From an uncultured bacterium (lineage in GTDB: Bacteria; Bacillota_I; Bacilli_A; RFN20; CAG-826), in NCBI GenBank assembly GCA_949299195.1, contig CASFZN010000019.1, positions 48,753 through 112,752 on the forward strand: 64,000 bases of DNA. Direction: 5' to 3'. Below the pieces are notes generated by a model. It did no database searches. It saw nothing but the letters and a program-made list of their open reading frames with translations, and was not told the DNA's origin. Positions 26,540-35,678 of the stretch are shown here, one piece after another (position 1 is the first letter of the stretch; each line of letters starts with the position of its first letter). The position numbers and the translations under genes are program-made.

Positions 26540-28273
26540 TTATGACCTATTTGCTTCTTCTCTTAATTGTTTTCTCTTCTTAAGTTTATATCTTCTAATA
26601 AGTCGATAAGAACCAAGATAAGTTAATACAATTACAATAAAGACAATTAAAGTAACAACAATCCAAGTTGGAAGAGGATTAACTTTAACATCTTCCCACA
26701 TTTGAACAATCTTATCGTTTTGTTCTCCATAATCACTCATAACATATAATGAGTCGATTTCTTCACTTCTAGGGAATGCAGCTTTTAAAAGTCTGCCTTC
26801 AAAAGATGAAAGATCAGTTCTAATAATAATTGGACATCTACCTAATTCTTCATCATATTCAAAAGTAAAGGTACGGTCATCAATCTCTTCATCTTCAAAG
26901 ATTTCTCCTGAAACATAAGAAAGATCGATTGTTACATCTTCTGTAAACTCAAAGAATGAAGTTAAATCATATGTTTCATAACTTTCTAAGTCTTCATCTG
27001 CATCGCCATCACTTAAGTCATAGCAATAAAGAACATAAGCAAGCATTGCGGTAGCCATATCTTCATCATCAATACTTGAAACATTATTTGAAGATGTAAA
27101 TGAAGTATAACCATTATAATCCACATTTAAGATAGCGTTTTCAGGAGCAGACATATAGTCCAAAAATTCCATTGCATACTTATATTCTTCACTTTTTAAA
27201 TATGCTTCGTTATCTTCATGTTTTGGATTAGCCCAGCAGTCCATCCAAAGGTTAGCTCCTAAAGAAGGAATTGCATAATATAAATCGATTGGATCATCTC
27301 TTTCAATGCTCCAGTCATCATCGGCATAAAATCCTCTATTAATTGAGTTAACTGCATCACCACTCCAAGCTAAGTTAACTCCAATCTTACGAGTAACAAT
27401 ATCATTTTTACCACTATCGACTTCAAAACCAAAGATATTGGTTTTTAAATCTATTAATCTATTTTTAATTAATTCAATTGTTTCATCACTTGAATCATTA
27501 AACTTTTCATTACGGGCAAAATAATCGTCATTAGTATTTAAATAGTAGTCTTTAAAAACTTCAAAGTTTCCTAAAGCATAACTATCTCTCATTGAATCTT
27601 TAATAGATTGAGTTCCTTTTAATAATTCATCCCAAAGGAAGGAATATCCGTTTTCTCCATTAAAGGTATCGATGATTTTTTGATATCTTTCTTCATAAGA
27701 TAAATTTTTATAATCTTCATGAGTATCAAATAATGAAGAATTATAAGAAAGAATATAATCTGGATTATATAAAATACCTAAGGTACCCCACATATATCCA
27801 ATAGCATATTCATCAAGAGTAAAACTTCCTTCACTATTATTAACTTCCATGATATTGAGTTTACCTAAATTATCGCTATCTTCATTATATAAAAGAGGAT
27901 TAACAAAGGCTTCATAGTGAATTAAATTATCGTAATCAAATCTATTAAGTAAATCTTCATTACCAAGTCTTTGAACCATGTAATCACTAGCACAGATTAA
28001 ATCATAGGTAGTTTTACCAGTTTTAAGGGTGTTATACATGGTTTCATTGGTATCATAAGTATCATAAATAATCGATACATTTTTACCATCTCTTTCATAA
28101 ATATATTCACTAAAAGAATCTAATAATGAATATTCAATATAGTCTTCGGCATTTAAAACATGGACATAGATTGTGCCATCACTACTTTCACTTTTACAAC
28201 TAGAAATTAAAGGAAGGGTAAAAAGTCCTAATAATGAAGAGACACAAAGTCTTTTAATAAATCTTTTATTCAT
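26540..28273 (-). CDS. potD: Polyamine ABC transporter, substrate-binding lipoprotein with C-terminal membrane anchor
   Basis: 577 residues against about 350 for typical PotD. A signal peptide ends in a lipobox, PLISSC (Cys26). The periplasmic-binding fold follows with YDLICASDYMVQRL, NLAWSGDAV and YAIPSLGANLWMDCWANP, as in spermidine/putrescine-binding proteins. A long acidic insert lies in residues 400-500. The protein then ends with a membrane helix (about residues 538-558) and a basic tail. Dual anchoring is unusual. The start codon shares one base with the potC stop (TAATG) behind an AGGAGG site. Last gene of potABCD. Confidence 0.88.
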   Translation of the reverse strand: MNKRFIKRLCVSSLLGLFTLPLISSCKSESSDGTIYVHVLNAEDYIEYSLLDSFSEYIYERDGKNVSIIYDTYDTNETMYNTLKTGKTTYDLICASDYMVQRLGNEDLLNRFDYDNLIHYEAFVNPLLYNEDSDNLGKLNIMEVNNSEGSFTLDEYAIGYMWGTLGILYNPDYILSYNSSLFDTHEDYKNLSYEERYQKIIDTFNGENGYSFLWDELLKGTQSIKDSMRDSYALGNFEVFKDYYLNTNDDYFARNEKFNDSSDETIELIKNRLIDLKTNIFGFEVDSGKNDIVTRKIGVNLAWSGDAVNSINRGFYADDDWSIERDDPIDLYYAIPSLGANLWMDCWANPKHEDNEAYLKSEEYKYAMEFLDYMSAPENAILNVDYNGYTSFTSSNNVSSIDDEDMATAMLAYVLYCYDLSDGDADEDLESYETYDLTSFFEFTEDVTIDLSYVSGEIFEDEEIDDRTFTFEYDEELGRCPIIIRTDLSSFEGRLLKAAFPRSEEIDSLYVMSDYGEQNDKIVQMWEDVKVNPLPTWIVVTLIVFIVIVLTYLGSYRLIRRYKLKKRKQLREEANRS

Positions 28274-29112
28274 TAATAAGTCCTCCTTTTCTTATTTACT
28301 TTCTTATGTTTATTGTTATAAATAGTAATTAAGATAACTGCTATTAAAACAACTAAGAAAATAATTGTAGTTAAAGCTCTAAGTTCTGGAGGAATAGGAC
28401 CTTTTTTAATCTTAGCTTGAACAAGTGTTGATAAGGTTTCAATATTATTCTCACCACTTAAAAGTCCAGGACCTCTTGTGAAAGCTGTAACAATAAAATC
28501 ATCAAGTGAAAGAGTAATAGCTAAAACAAAGCCACTCATAATTCCAGGCATAAGTTGTGGAATTAAGACTCTATTTAAAGCTTTTCTAGGGGAGCAACCT
28601 AAATCTAAGGCTGCTTCATATAAAGATGGATCCATTTGTTGAAGTCTTGGTTTAACATTTAAATAAACAAACGGAGCACTGATTACTACATGACCGAAAA
28701 GTAAAGTCCAAAATGAGAATATTTGTTCATGGAAAACATAGCTTCCTACTGCAACAAACATAACAACTAAACTTAAAGCCATAACAATTTCAGCATTAAC
28801 AACTGGAATTTGGTTTAAACTTTCTAAAATTGCTCTATTTCTTTTTTTAGAATAGAAAGCTCCAATTGCTCCTAAAGATCCTAAAAGAGTAGAAACTAAA
28901 GCTGAAATTATAGCGATAATAACGGTATTTCCTAATGCAATAATTATTTCTTCACTTTGAAATAAATCAGCATATAATTTGAATGAAAATCCATTCCATT
29001 CACCAATATAAGTTGCATTAGTAAATGAAAATACTATTAAAACTAAAATTGGAATATAACTTAATAATAATATTAAGTAGAGGTATGAGTACCCAAAAAT
29101 CTTCTTTACCAT
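28273..29112 (-). CDS. potC: Polyamine ABC transporter permease PotC
   Basis: 279-residue permease with six membrane helices and the cytoplasmic EAA loop EAALDLGCSPRKALNRVLIPQ near residue 165. The LSLDDF motif near 205 is typical of PotC. It overlaps potB by 7 bases. Forms the channel with PotB. Confidence 0.92.
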   Translation of the reverse strand: MVKKIFGYSYLYLILLLSYIPILVLIVFSFTNATYIGEWNGFSFKLYADLFQSEEIIIALGNTVIIAIISALVSTLLGSLGAIGAFYSKKRNRAILESLNQIPVVNAEIVMALSLVVMFVAVGSYVFHEQIFSFWTLLFGHVVISAPFVYLNVKPRLQQMDPSLYEAALDLGCSPRKALNRVLIPQLMPGIMSGFVLAITLSLDDFIVTAFTRGPGLLSGENNIETLSTLVQAKIKKGPIPPELRALTTIIFLVVLIAVILITIYNNKHKKVNKKRRTY

Positions 29113-29903
29113 CTTGATGCTCTACCTCCTTCTTCTTTTTCAGTGAAATTTCTTGTAATTAACATCGAAATTCCAACAATTACTAACATAATAATTGCCA
29201 TGAATGAGGCACTATTCCATTGATTATTTGAGAATCCAATATAGATAGAGTTACCAAATAAGACAATTTTTCCTTCACTTAAAATTTCAGGAATAACATA
29301 TGAAGACATCGTAGGCATAAAAACCATTTGAGCTGCACTAACTACTCCTGGAATTGATTGAGGGAAGATTGATTTAGTAAAAACTTGGAAACGATTACAA
29401 CCTAAATCCATACTAGCTTCAATTTGACTCTTATCGAGTTTAAGCATTGTTGAATATAAAGGTAAAATAACGAAAGGAAGATAGTTATAAACTAAGCCAA
29501 TCATGGTAGCTAAATAAGGATGTTCACCACCACTTATATTAAGCCGAGTTAAAACGTCTCTTGTCGCACCAGTTCTTAAAACGAAATTAATCCACATTGG
29601 CATAACAAATAACATGACAATGATGTAATTTGTTTTAAATTCCTTACTAGCTAAAATATAAGCGATTGGATAGCCAATTACTAAACAGATAATTGTATTT
29701 AATACGCTAAATAATAAAGATTGGATTAAAACATTAATCTTATTAGTAGAGGTAAAAAAATCAACTACTGCATTAAAGGTAAAATAACCATTTTTATCTG
29801 TAAAAGCATAAAAAACTATAAATAAAATAGGAAGGACAACAAAGAGTATCAAAAATAAGAAATATGGGATACAAAGTTGCTTCCTTTGTAAACTAAATTT
29901 CAT
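29106..29903 (-). CDS. potB: Polyamine ABC transporter permease PotB
   Basis: 265-residue permease with six predicted helices. The EAA loop is EASMDLGCNRFQVFTKSIFPQ near residue 160, and MPMWINFVLRT near 105 is typical of PotB. Its start overlaps the potA end by 11 bases. Confidence 0.92.
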   Translation of the reverse strand: MKFSLQRKQLCIPYFLFLILFVVLPILFIVFYAFTDKNGYFTFNAVVDFFTSTNKINVLIQSLLFSVLNTIICLVIGYPIAYILASKEFKTNYIIVMLFVMPMWINFVLRTGATRDVLTRLNISGGEHPYLATMIGLVYNYLPFVILPLYSTMLKLDKSQIEASMDLGCNRFQVFTKSIFPQSIPGVVSAAQMVFMPTMSSYVIPEILSEGKIVLFGNSIYIGFSNNQWNSASFMAIIMLVIVGISMLITRNFTEKEEGGRASRW

Positions 29904-31563
29904 AATTATTAACCTCTTTTTTAAGTCTTAATTTAATATCTTCAGGCTTAATATTAATACCTACTTTATCAAATAAGTTATAAGAATAATTAGAAACACA
30001 AACGAAATCTTCTTCGCTATCAGTTCTAATAATATATTGATAATGGTCACCTTTATAAACACTATCAACAATTTCTCCAACAATTAAAGCATCTTCACTT
30101 TCAATATCATCGATAATTTCAATCTTATCTAATGCTACTTCAGCAACAACATCAGCATCATTGAAGTCATATTTTTTATTCTTTTTATCAACGATTTCTC
30201 CATCAACAAATTTACCACCTTCAACAAGTTGTAAAATATTACATTTGAATGGTTTTTCATCGATCATAACTTCATTTTCTTTATTGATCCATGCATCAGT
30301 ATAAATATTAGTTGTGAAGTCTTTTTTCATGATATGGATTGATTCTGGTTCAATTTCTAATCCAACTTCTTCTTTTTCGTTATATTCTTTAGTAGTTTTA
30401 ACCATAACTTCGTTTTTACCAACTAAAACAATATATTGATAGTTAACGCCTTTAAAGATTTTGGATTGAATGACTCCGTTAATCATTCCTTCACCTTTAT
30501 TTTTAATTAAAATATCTTCAGGTCTAACAACAACATCAACTTTCTCATTAACTTGGAATTCATCAACACATGGGAAATTGTAATCTAAGAACCTTACCTT
30601 TTTCTCTTTGATCATGGTTGCGTTATAAATATTGGATTCCCCAATAAAGTCAGCAACAAAGGCATTTTTTGGTTCATCATAAATATCTTTTGGTTTACCT
30701 ATTTGTTGAATAACGCCATCTTTCATAACCACGATTGTATCAGACATTGTTAAAGCTTCTTCTTGATCATGAGTAACATAGATAAAAGTAATTCCGAGTT
30801 TGGTATGCATTTCTTTAAGTTCAAGTTGCATATCTTTTCTCATCTTTAAATCTAATGCGCCTAAAGGTTCATCTAAAAGTAAGATTTCTGGTTCATTAAC
30901 AATTGCTCTAGCGATAGCAACTCTTTGTTGTTGTCCGCCACTAAGAGTTGAAATATCACGATCTTCTAAAGCTTCAAGGTCTACTATTTTTAAAGCTCTT
31001 GCTACTTTTTCATCAATTTCTCTAACGGATAATTTCTTATATTTATAGGCTTGAACTTCGTTTTCTTTAGCTACTTTTAAAGCTTCTTCTAATTCATTCA
31101 ATTTAGTTTCTTTTTCTTCACTAGATAAATGTTTATTCTTTTTAGTTAAACTAATTTCTCTTTTTAATTCTTTAATCTTATTTTTATCAAGTTTAAGAAT
31201 AGGATTTCCATTTTCATCTTTTAATGGTACTGGAATTCTTTTTAACTTTAATCCAAATGCGATATTATCATAAACGTCTAAATGAGGAAATAACGCATAT
31301 CTTTGAAAGACCATGTTAATCGGCCTTTTATTTGGTGGAAGATTTGAAATATCCTTATTATTAAGTAAGATTTCTCCCTTACTAGGAAAATCAAATCCTG
31401 CAATCATCCTTAAAGTTGTGGATTTACCACATCCCGAAGGACCTAAAAAAGTGACAAACTCACCTTTTCTAACATAAAACGAAAAATTATCGACCGCTAT
31501 TGTTTCATCTTCAAAGATTTTCGAAACATTTTTAAGTTCAATAATATAGTTTTTATTCTCCAT
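29893..31563 (-). CDS. potA: Polyamine ABC transporter ATPase PotA, extended
   Basis: 556 residues against about 350-380 in most bacteria. Walker A GPSGCGKST near 39, Q-loop VFQRYALFPHLDVYDNIAFG near 85, signature LSGGQQQRVAIARA near 208, Walker B ILLLDEPLGALD and H-loop VTHDQEEA are all intact. Two additions stand out. One is a Lys/Glu-rich insert of about 70 residues between the Q-loop and the signature (residues 107-180). The other is a C-terminus with two TOBE-like halves, each with a KGxxYQY motif. Drives polyamine import; first gene of the operon. Confidence 0.93.
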   Translation of the reverse strand: MENKNYIIELKNVSKIFEDETIAVDNFSFYVRKGEFVTFLGPSGCGKSTTLRMIAGFDFPSKGEILLNNKDISNLPPNKRPINMVFQRYALFPHLDVYDNIAFGLKLKRIPVPLKDENGNPILKLDKNKIKELKREISLTKKNKHLSSEEKETKLNELEEALKVAKENEVQAYKYKKLSVREIDEKVARALKIVDLEALEDRDISTLSGGQQQRVAIARAIVNEPEILLLDEPLGALDLKMRKDMQLELKEMHTKLGITFIYVTHDQEEALTMSDTIVVMKDGVIQQIGKPKDIYDEPKNAFVADFIGESNIYNATMIKEKKVRFLDYNFPCVDEFQVNEKVDVVVRPEDILIKNKGEGMINGVIQSKIFKGVNYQYIVLVGKNEVMVKTTKEYNEKEEVGLEIEPESIHIMKKDFTTNIYTDAWINKENEVMIDEKPFKCNILQLVEGGKFVDGEIVDKKNKKYDFNDADVVAEVALDKIEIIDDIESEDALIVGEIVDSVYKGDHYQYIIRTDSEEDFVCVSNYSYNLFDKVGINIKPEDIKLRLKKEVNNYEI

Positions 31564-31985
31564 AAAATAACCCCCACATTACCTGCCCAAAAATATTGAA
31601 ACATTGACTAAAAATATATAGATAATTGATTCAAAAAACAACAATTTTTTTCATCATTTTTTTTCATCAATTTTTTAACTCAATTTTTGAAATTAAAAAA
31701 AGTAAGATTCTATCGGCCTATTCGACAAAATTCTTACTTTTATTTTTTAAAAAAAATTAACAATTTTTTAATATTTTTTTAGTATTTTTCAGCTTCTTTT
31801 TTACTATAATTTTTATAAAAAAATTTTTATTTATTTAATAAATATTTTTGATTGATTTTTATATCAATTAATCCACTTAATTATAAAGTAATTATAGAGA
31901 TACTTTTATTTTTTTTATAACTAATTTTTAAACCCTTTATTGGATATGGTTTTAAAATAAATTCTAGTTAGCTCTATCAATTCAA
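31564..31985. other. AT-rich leader and gap upstream of potA
   Basis: Over 420 bases with no credible gene. It holds the hairpin at 31699-31740 and long A/T tracts. The hairpin lies about 135 bases upstream of potA on the same transcript side, so it may also act as an attenuator. Confidence 0.4.
31699..31747. terminator. Hairpin upstream of the pot operon
   Basis: AAAGTAAGA (31699-31707) pairs with TCTTACTTT (31732-31740) across a 24-base loop. T-rich tails lie on both sides, so it can end transcripts from either direction. Confidence 0.6.
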
Positions 31986-32547
31986 TTTTTATAAAAGGAA
32001 TAAGAAAATAATAATAGATATTAAGAAAATTATTATAAATATAACTCCATATATAATTAATGTCTTTTAATATACTTTTTTATTTTGTCTTATTTTAAAT
32101 TAGATAAAAAGAAACACAAATATAACATTTAATAATCGCTCCAACTAAAAAAGTTATCCTTCCTATAAAACATAAAAGATATTCAATAACATTTGAAGCA
32201 TCTTAACTCCAACGAGCGGAATCAAAAAATATGCAAAATAACAAAGAAAATTAAACTAATAAATAAAACGTATATGAAATAAAATTTTCTTTTTTAAAAC
32301 TCAAAAGCTTATTAAATTCATAATTATCAAACGCATCTTTTATATTTTCACCAACACATTCATATAATTCTAATATTGAAACTCCTAAAACTTTTGATAT
32401 TTTCTTCATCATTTGAAAATCAGGAAGACTTTTACCAGTTTCCTATCTAGATACGATTTTATATGAAATATTTAACCTATCAGCAAGATATTTTTGAATC
32501 ATTTTATTTTTAATTCTTAATTCTGAAATTTTTCCACCTATTCTCAT
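31985..32547 (-). pseudogene. Decayed XRE-family regulator with membrane tail
   Basis: The frame from ATG at 32547 to TAA at 32251 encodes an XRE helix-turn-helix start (GGKISELRIKNKM, then YLADRLNISYKIVSR) interrupted by one in-frame TAG. It resumes as ETGKSLPDFQMMKKISKVLGVSILEL. In the family this place reads RWExGxSxPD, so TAG probably replaced TGG. Downstream to about 31985, short hydrophobic fragments such as ITFLVGAIIK and FIIIFLISIIIFLF in shifted frames look like the membrane half of such a protein. It is broken and probably inactive. Confidence 0.65.
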
Positions 32548-32667
32548 AAAAGGTCGACCTTCTTTTGCTTTTCTTAATCATAGTTTTAAAGTTGGTTTAA
32601 ATTCAATCTAAAAAAATGAGAATGATTGTTATTATCTTTTTTAGATAAAAAAATGTAGGAATAAATC

Positions 32668-34320
32668 CTACATTTCTTCTTTAACTTCAATTCCTAATAG
32701 TGATAAACCAATATTTAAGATGATTGAGATTGATTTAACTAAAGCAAGTCTTTCTTTAGTTAAATCAATATTATTATCATCTAATATCTTGGTTTCATTA
32801 TAGTAACTGTGGAATAGTTGTGCACTCTTATATAAATAGTTACCTAATTTATTTACTTCTTTATTAATAGCAATATCATCAATAACATCTTTAAAGATAT
32901 CTAAATGTTTAATTAATTCAATTTCTTTTTGGTTATTTAAGAAACTATATTCTTCTTTAATTTCATAATTACTATTTCTTCTTAAAATAGAAGAACATCT
33001 AGCATAAGCGTATTGAATATAATAAATAGGATTATCGCTAGATTGGCTTCTTGCTAGAGTAAGATCAAAATCTAAATGAGAATCAATTGGTTTTGAAATA
33101 AAGAAGAATCTAGCAACATCTACTCCAACATCTTCACATAATTCTCTAATCGTTACCGCATTACCAGTTCTTTTAGACATCTTTACTTCATTACCATCTT
33201 CCATAAGTCTAACGATTTGAACAATTAAGAAATTAAGTTTACTTGGATCATATCCTAAAACTTTAATCCCTGCTCTAAGTCTAGCCATATATCCATGATG
33301 GTCAGCGCCTAAAATATCGATTAATTCATCATATCCTCTATCAAATTTATCCTTATGATAGGCAATATCAGGAGTAAGATAGGTTAAAGTTTTATCAGAT
33401 TTAACTAAAACACGATCCTTATCATCACTGAATTCAGTAGTTTTAAGCCATAAAGCACCTTCATTTTCATAGGTGTATTCACTATTTTTTAATAAATTTA
33501 AGGCATTTTCTACCTTTCCAGATGTATAAAGTTCTAATTCACTTTGATAGTGATCAAAAGAAACGCGGTAAAGCTCTAAATCTCTTTGAATCTTTTCAAG
33601 TTCGAGTTTAGTACCAATCTTTTTAAAGTATTCTAAAGCTTCTTTTTCATCGACTTTTATATATTTATCGCCTTCCTCCAAAGCGATTTTTTTAGCTAAT
33701 TCTTTAACATCTTTACCTTGATATCCGATTTTTTCAATATCAGAAGGAAGTGATAATGCTTCTTTATATCTTTCTAAAAGGGAATAACCTAAAGTTTCGA
33801 TTTGATTTCCCCCATCATTAACATAATATTCTCTTAAAACATCATAACCTGTATATTTTAAAATTCGAGTTAAAGCATCTCCATAAGCAGCACCACGAGC
33901 ATGGCCTAAATGTAAATCACCAGTAGGATTTGCACTAACATATTCAACCATGATTTTTTCTTTATGAGGGGAACTTTCTAAAGGTGTTTTTCCATAAGTT
34001 TCTGGATTTGATAAAACTTCTTTTAAAACTCTACTAATTCCTTCTTTTTTTAAAAAAAAGTTAATAAAACCTGGGCCAGCAATTTCACATTTTTCGATAA
34101 ATTCATCTTTTTCGAATTCACTAACTAAATTAGAAGCGATTTCTCTAGGATTCATTTTTAAGATTTTAGTTAATCTCATTGCAATGTTAGTTGAATAATC
34201 TCCATGATTTATATCTTTAGGAATTTCAACCATTACAAGATTGGTTTCATCTTCATAGTTGTATATCTTTTTTAAAGTATCTTTAATAACTTTGATTAAT
34301 GTCGTAGAAATATAGCTCAT
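32668..34320 (-). CDS. argS: Arginyl-tRNA synthetase
   Basis: 550-residue class I synthetase. The N-terminal additional domain covers residues 1-110. The HIGH motif is HLGHARG near 142, with SANPTGDLHLG before it. KMSKRTGN near 380 is the KMSKS loop, and an anticodon-binding all-helical DALR domain ends the protein. Charges tRNA-Arg in the cytoplasm. It lies divergent to a tRNA-Arg gene 128 bases away. No T-box leader is visible. Confidence 0.96.
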   Translation of the reverse strand: MSYISTTLIKVIKDTLKKIYNYEDETNLVMVEIPKDINHGDYSTNIAMRLTKILKMNPREIASNLVSEFEKDEFIEKCEIAGPGFINFFLKKEGISRVLKEVLSNPETYGKTPLESSPHKEKIMVEYVSANPTGDLHLGHARGAAYGDALTRILKYTGYDVLREYYVNDGGNQIETLGYSLLERYKEALSLPSDIEKIGYQGKDVKELAKKIALEEGDKYIKVDEKEALEYFKKIGTKLELEKIQRDLELYRVSFDHYQSELELYTSGKVENALNLLKNSEYTYENEGALWLKTTEFSDDKDRVLVKSDKTLTYLTPDIAYHKDKFDRGYDELIDILGADHHGYMARLRAGIKVLGYDPSKLNFLIVQIVRLMEDGNEVKMSKRTGNAVTIRELCEDVGVDVARFFFISKPIDSHLDFDLTLARSQSSDNPIYYIQYAYARCSSILRRNSNYEIKEEYSFLNNQKEIELIKHLDIFKDVIDDIAINKEVNKLGNYLYKSAQLFHSYYNETKILDDNNIDLTKERLALVKSISIILNIGLSLLGIEVKEEM

Positions 34321-34407
34321 AAACTTACTTTTTTACCCTCTTTAAAATGCTAAAAAAATATAGCATATATTCTATTTTTCTTCAATTATTAGAATGATAA
34401 TTTGTGG

Positions 34408-34436
34408 TTGATTATTTTTAGACTTAATGATATTAT
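34408..34436 (+). promoter_or_regulatory. Promoter of tRNA-Arg
   Basis: TTGATT (34408-34413) and TATTAT (34431-34436), 17 bases apart, the same pattern as the tRNA array promoter. Confidence 0.7.
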
Positions 34437-34448
34437 AATCAAGCATTT

Positions 34449-34525
34449 GGCCTTATAGCTCAGCTGGATAGAGCAACAGCCTTCTAAGCTGTGGGTCAGG
34501 CGTTCGAATCGCCTTAAGGTCACCA
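34449..34525 (+). tRNA. tRNA-Arg(TCT)
   Basis: 77 bases, acceptor GGCCTTA/TAAGGTC with one wobble, anticodon loop CTTCTAA on ACAGC/GCTGT, encoded CCA. Reads AGA/AGG, the main Arg codons in this AT-rich genome. Confidence 0.94.
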
Positions 34526-34537
34526 CTAAAAAATTGG

Positions 34538-34569
34538 ATCCTTATCACTTGGTAAGGATTTTTATTTTT
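34538..34569 (+). terminator. Terminator of tRNA-Arg
   Basis: ATCCTTA (34538-34544) and TAAGGAT (34553-34559), then TTTTATTTTT. Confidence 0.88.
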
Positions 34570-34591
34570 GACTTTATAAATTTGTTCAAAT

Positions 34592-34617
34592 GGTGACAGG
34601 TTCTGGTACCATTCACC
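34592..34617. repeat. REP-like dyad with GGTGA/TCACC ends
   Basis: GGTGA and TCACC flank a 16-base interior containing TGGTACCA. It is GC-richer than its surroundings. It resembles a REP-type intergenic hairpin, but only one copy was found in the window. Confidence 0.3.
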
Positions 34618-34737
34618 CCCTTACATTAAATTTACTGTGAATAATTTTTTAAATAAAAGCGTTCTTGTATGTATATACAAATAACTACCCCTATTCTGTC
34701 CGACTTTCAAGGCTATAAATAAATAAAAAGAATTAGT

Positions 34738-35394
34738 TTATTCAACTAACCCTTCAATTTTTGATTTTAATTCTTCTAAAGAGTAAATAACATTATCGCC
34801 ATTAAGAGCAATAATCTCATCCTTTTTAATATCAACGAATGCAAGGGTAGAAATAATATCAATTCCTACCTCACGACATTGTTTAATGTCGTTAAGATTA
34901 TCTCCTACATAAACTACTTCATCCTTATTATATTTATTAGTAGATAATAATTTATTGAATGATTCAACCTTATTTGATTTAAGATCTGATCCTGGATAAT
35001 AATCTTTAAAGTAGTTCTTTATTCCAAATTTTTCCATTGAAATAAGTAAAGACTCTTCACTTCTTCCAGTTACTATAAACATATCGATATTTTTGTTTTT
35101 TAAAAATTCAAAAATATCGATAATGGTCTTATCCAAAGAAGGCATATATTTATCGTGATTATTATAATAATAGGATAAATAGGCTTTATAGGCTCTTAAA
35201 TAAACTTCTTCATCCTTATAAATCTTTATAAAAGAACCAAGCTCTGTTGGTCCAAAATAAGTGGTAATATCTATTTCTTTAAGTGACTGATTATTTCCTT
35301 CCTTTAATCCGGCATTAAATGAATCAAAAATTAATGGAAAGGAGTTAATTAAAGTACCATCAAAATCAAAAATAACTGCTTTTTTCTTATCCAT
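34738..35394 (-). CDS. HAD-superfamily phosphatase (Gph/PpaX-like)
   Basis: About 218 residues. Motif I is FDFDGTLINSF, with the Asp nucleophile near residue 9. Motif II is VTGRSEES, motif III Lys lies in KSNKVESF, and motif IV is GDNLNDIK. A helical cap lies between motifs I and II. This fits phosphoglycolate or pyrophosphate phosphatases, with broad substrate possibilities. The start at MDKKKAVIFD (35394) is chosen because family members begin just before motif I; a frame to 35430 adds unrelated residues. Confidence 0.85.
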   Translation of the reverse strand: MDKKKAVIFDFDGTLINSFPLIFDSFNAGLKEGNNQSLKEIDITTYFGPTELGSFIKIYKDEEVYLRAYKAYLSYYYNNHDKYMPSLDKTIIDIFEFLKNKNIDMFIVTGRSEESLLISMEKFGIKNYFKDYYPGSDLKSNKVESFNKLLSTNKYNKDEVVYVGDNLNDIKQCREVGIDIISTLAFVDIKKDEIIALNGDNVIYSLEELKSKIEGLVE

Positions 35395-35504
35395 ACCCCT
35401 ATATTTTAAAAAGTAGGACTTAAAAATCAAATAAATATTTAATTTTTTATAAAAAATCTTAACAAAACTATTGATTTTATCTTAATTTTTCTCTAATATT
35501 ATGA

Positions 35505-35650
35505 ACGTACGTAGAAAGTCATTAGCCTTAGCTAATCACCAGATCTATCATATTTAGATTGGTACATGCTACAGATTGTATTAAATTATTAATTTAAAGA
35601 TTACTATTTTATATGATTCGGGCAACTTTCTATTGTCCGTTTTTTATTTA
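35505..35650 (+). ncRNA. infC-rpmI-rplT leader with attenuator
   Basis: A leader of about 170 bases precedes infC. CGGGCAA (35617-35623) and TTGTCCG (35634-35640) form a stem followed by TTTTTTATTTATTT, an intrinsic terminator. TAGAAAGT (35510-35517) upstream is complementary to the ACTTTCTA inside the terminator, so it can act as antiterminator. This fits the L20-controlled leader known in Bacilli, where ribosomal protein L20 favours termination. Confidence 0.7.
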
Positions 35651-35678
35651 TTTAATTCTACTTAGGAGGAAAAATAGT

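Noticed and set aside
34321..34448. T-box leader for argS
   Set aside because: No specifier loop or T-box consensus could be found in the short gap.
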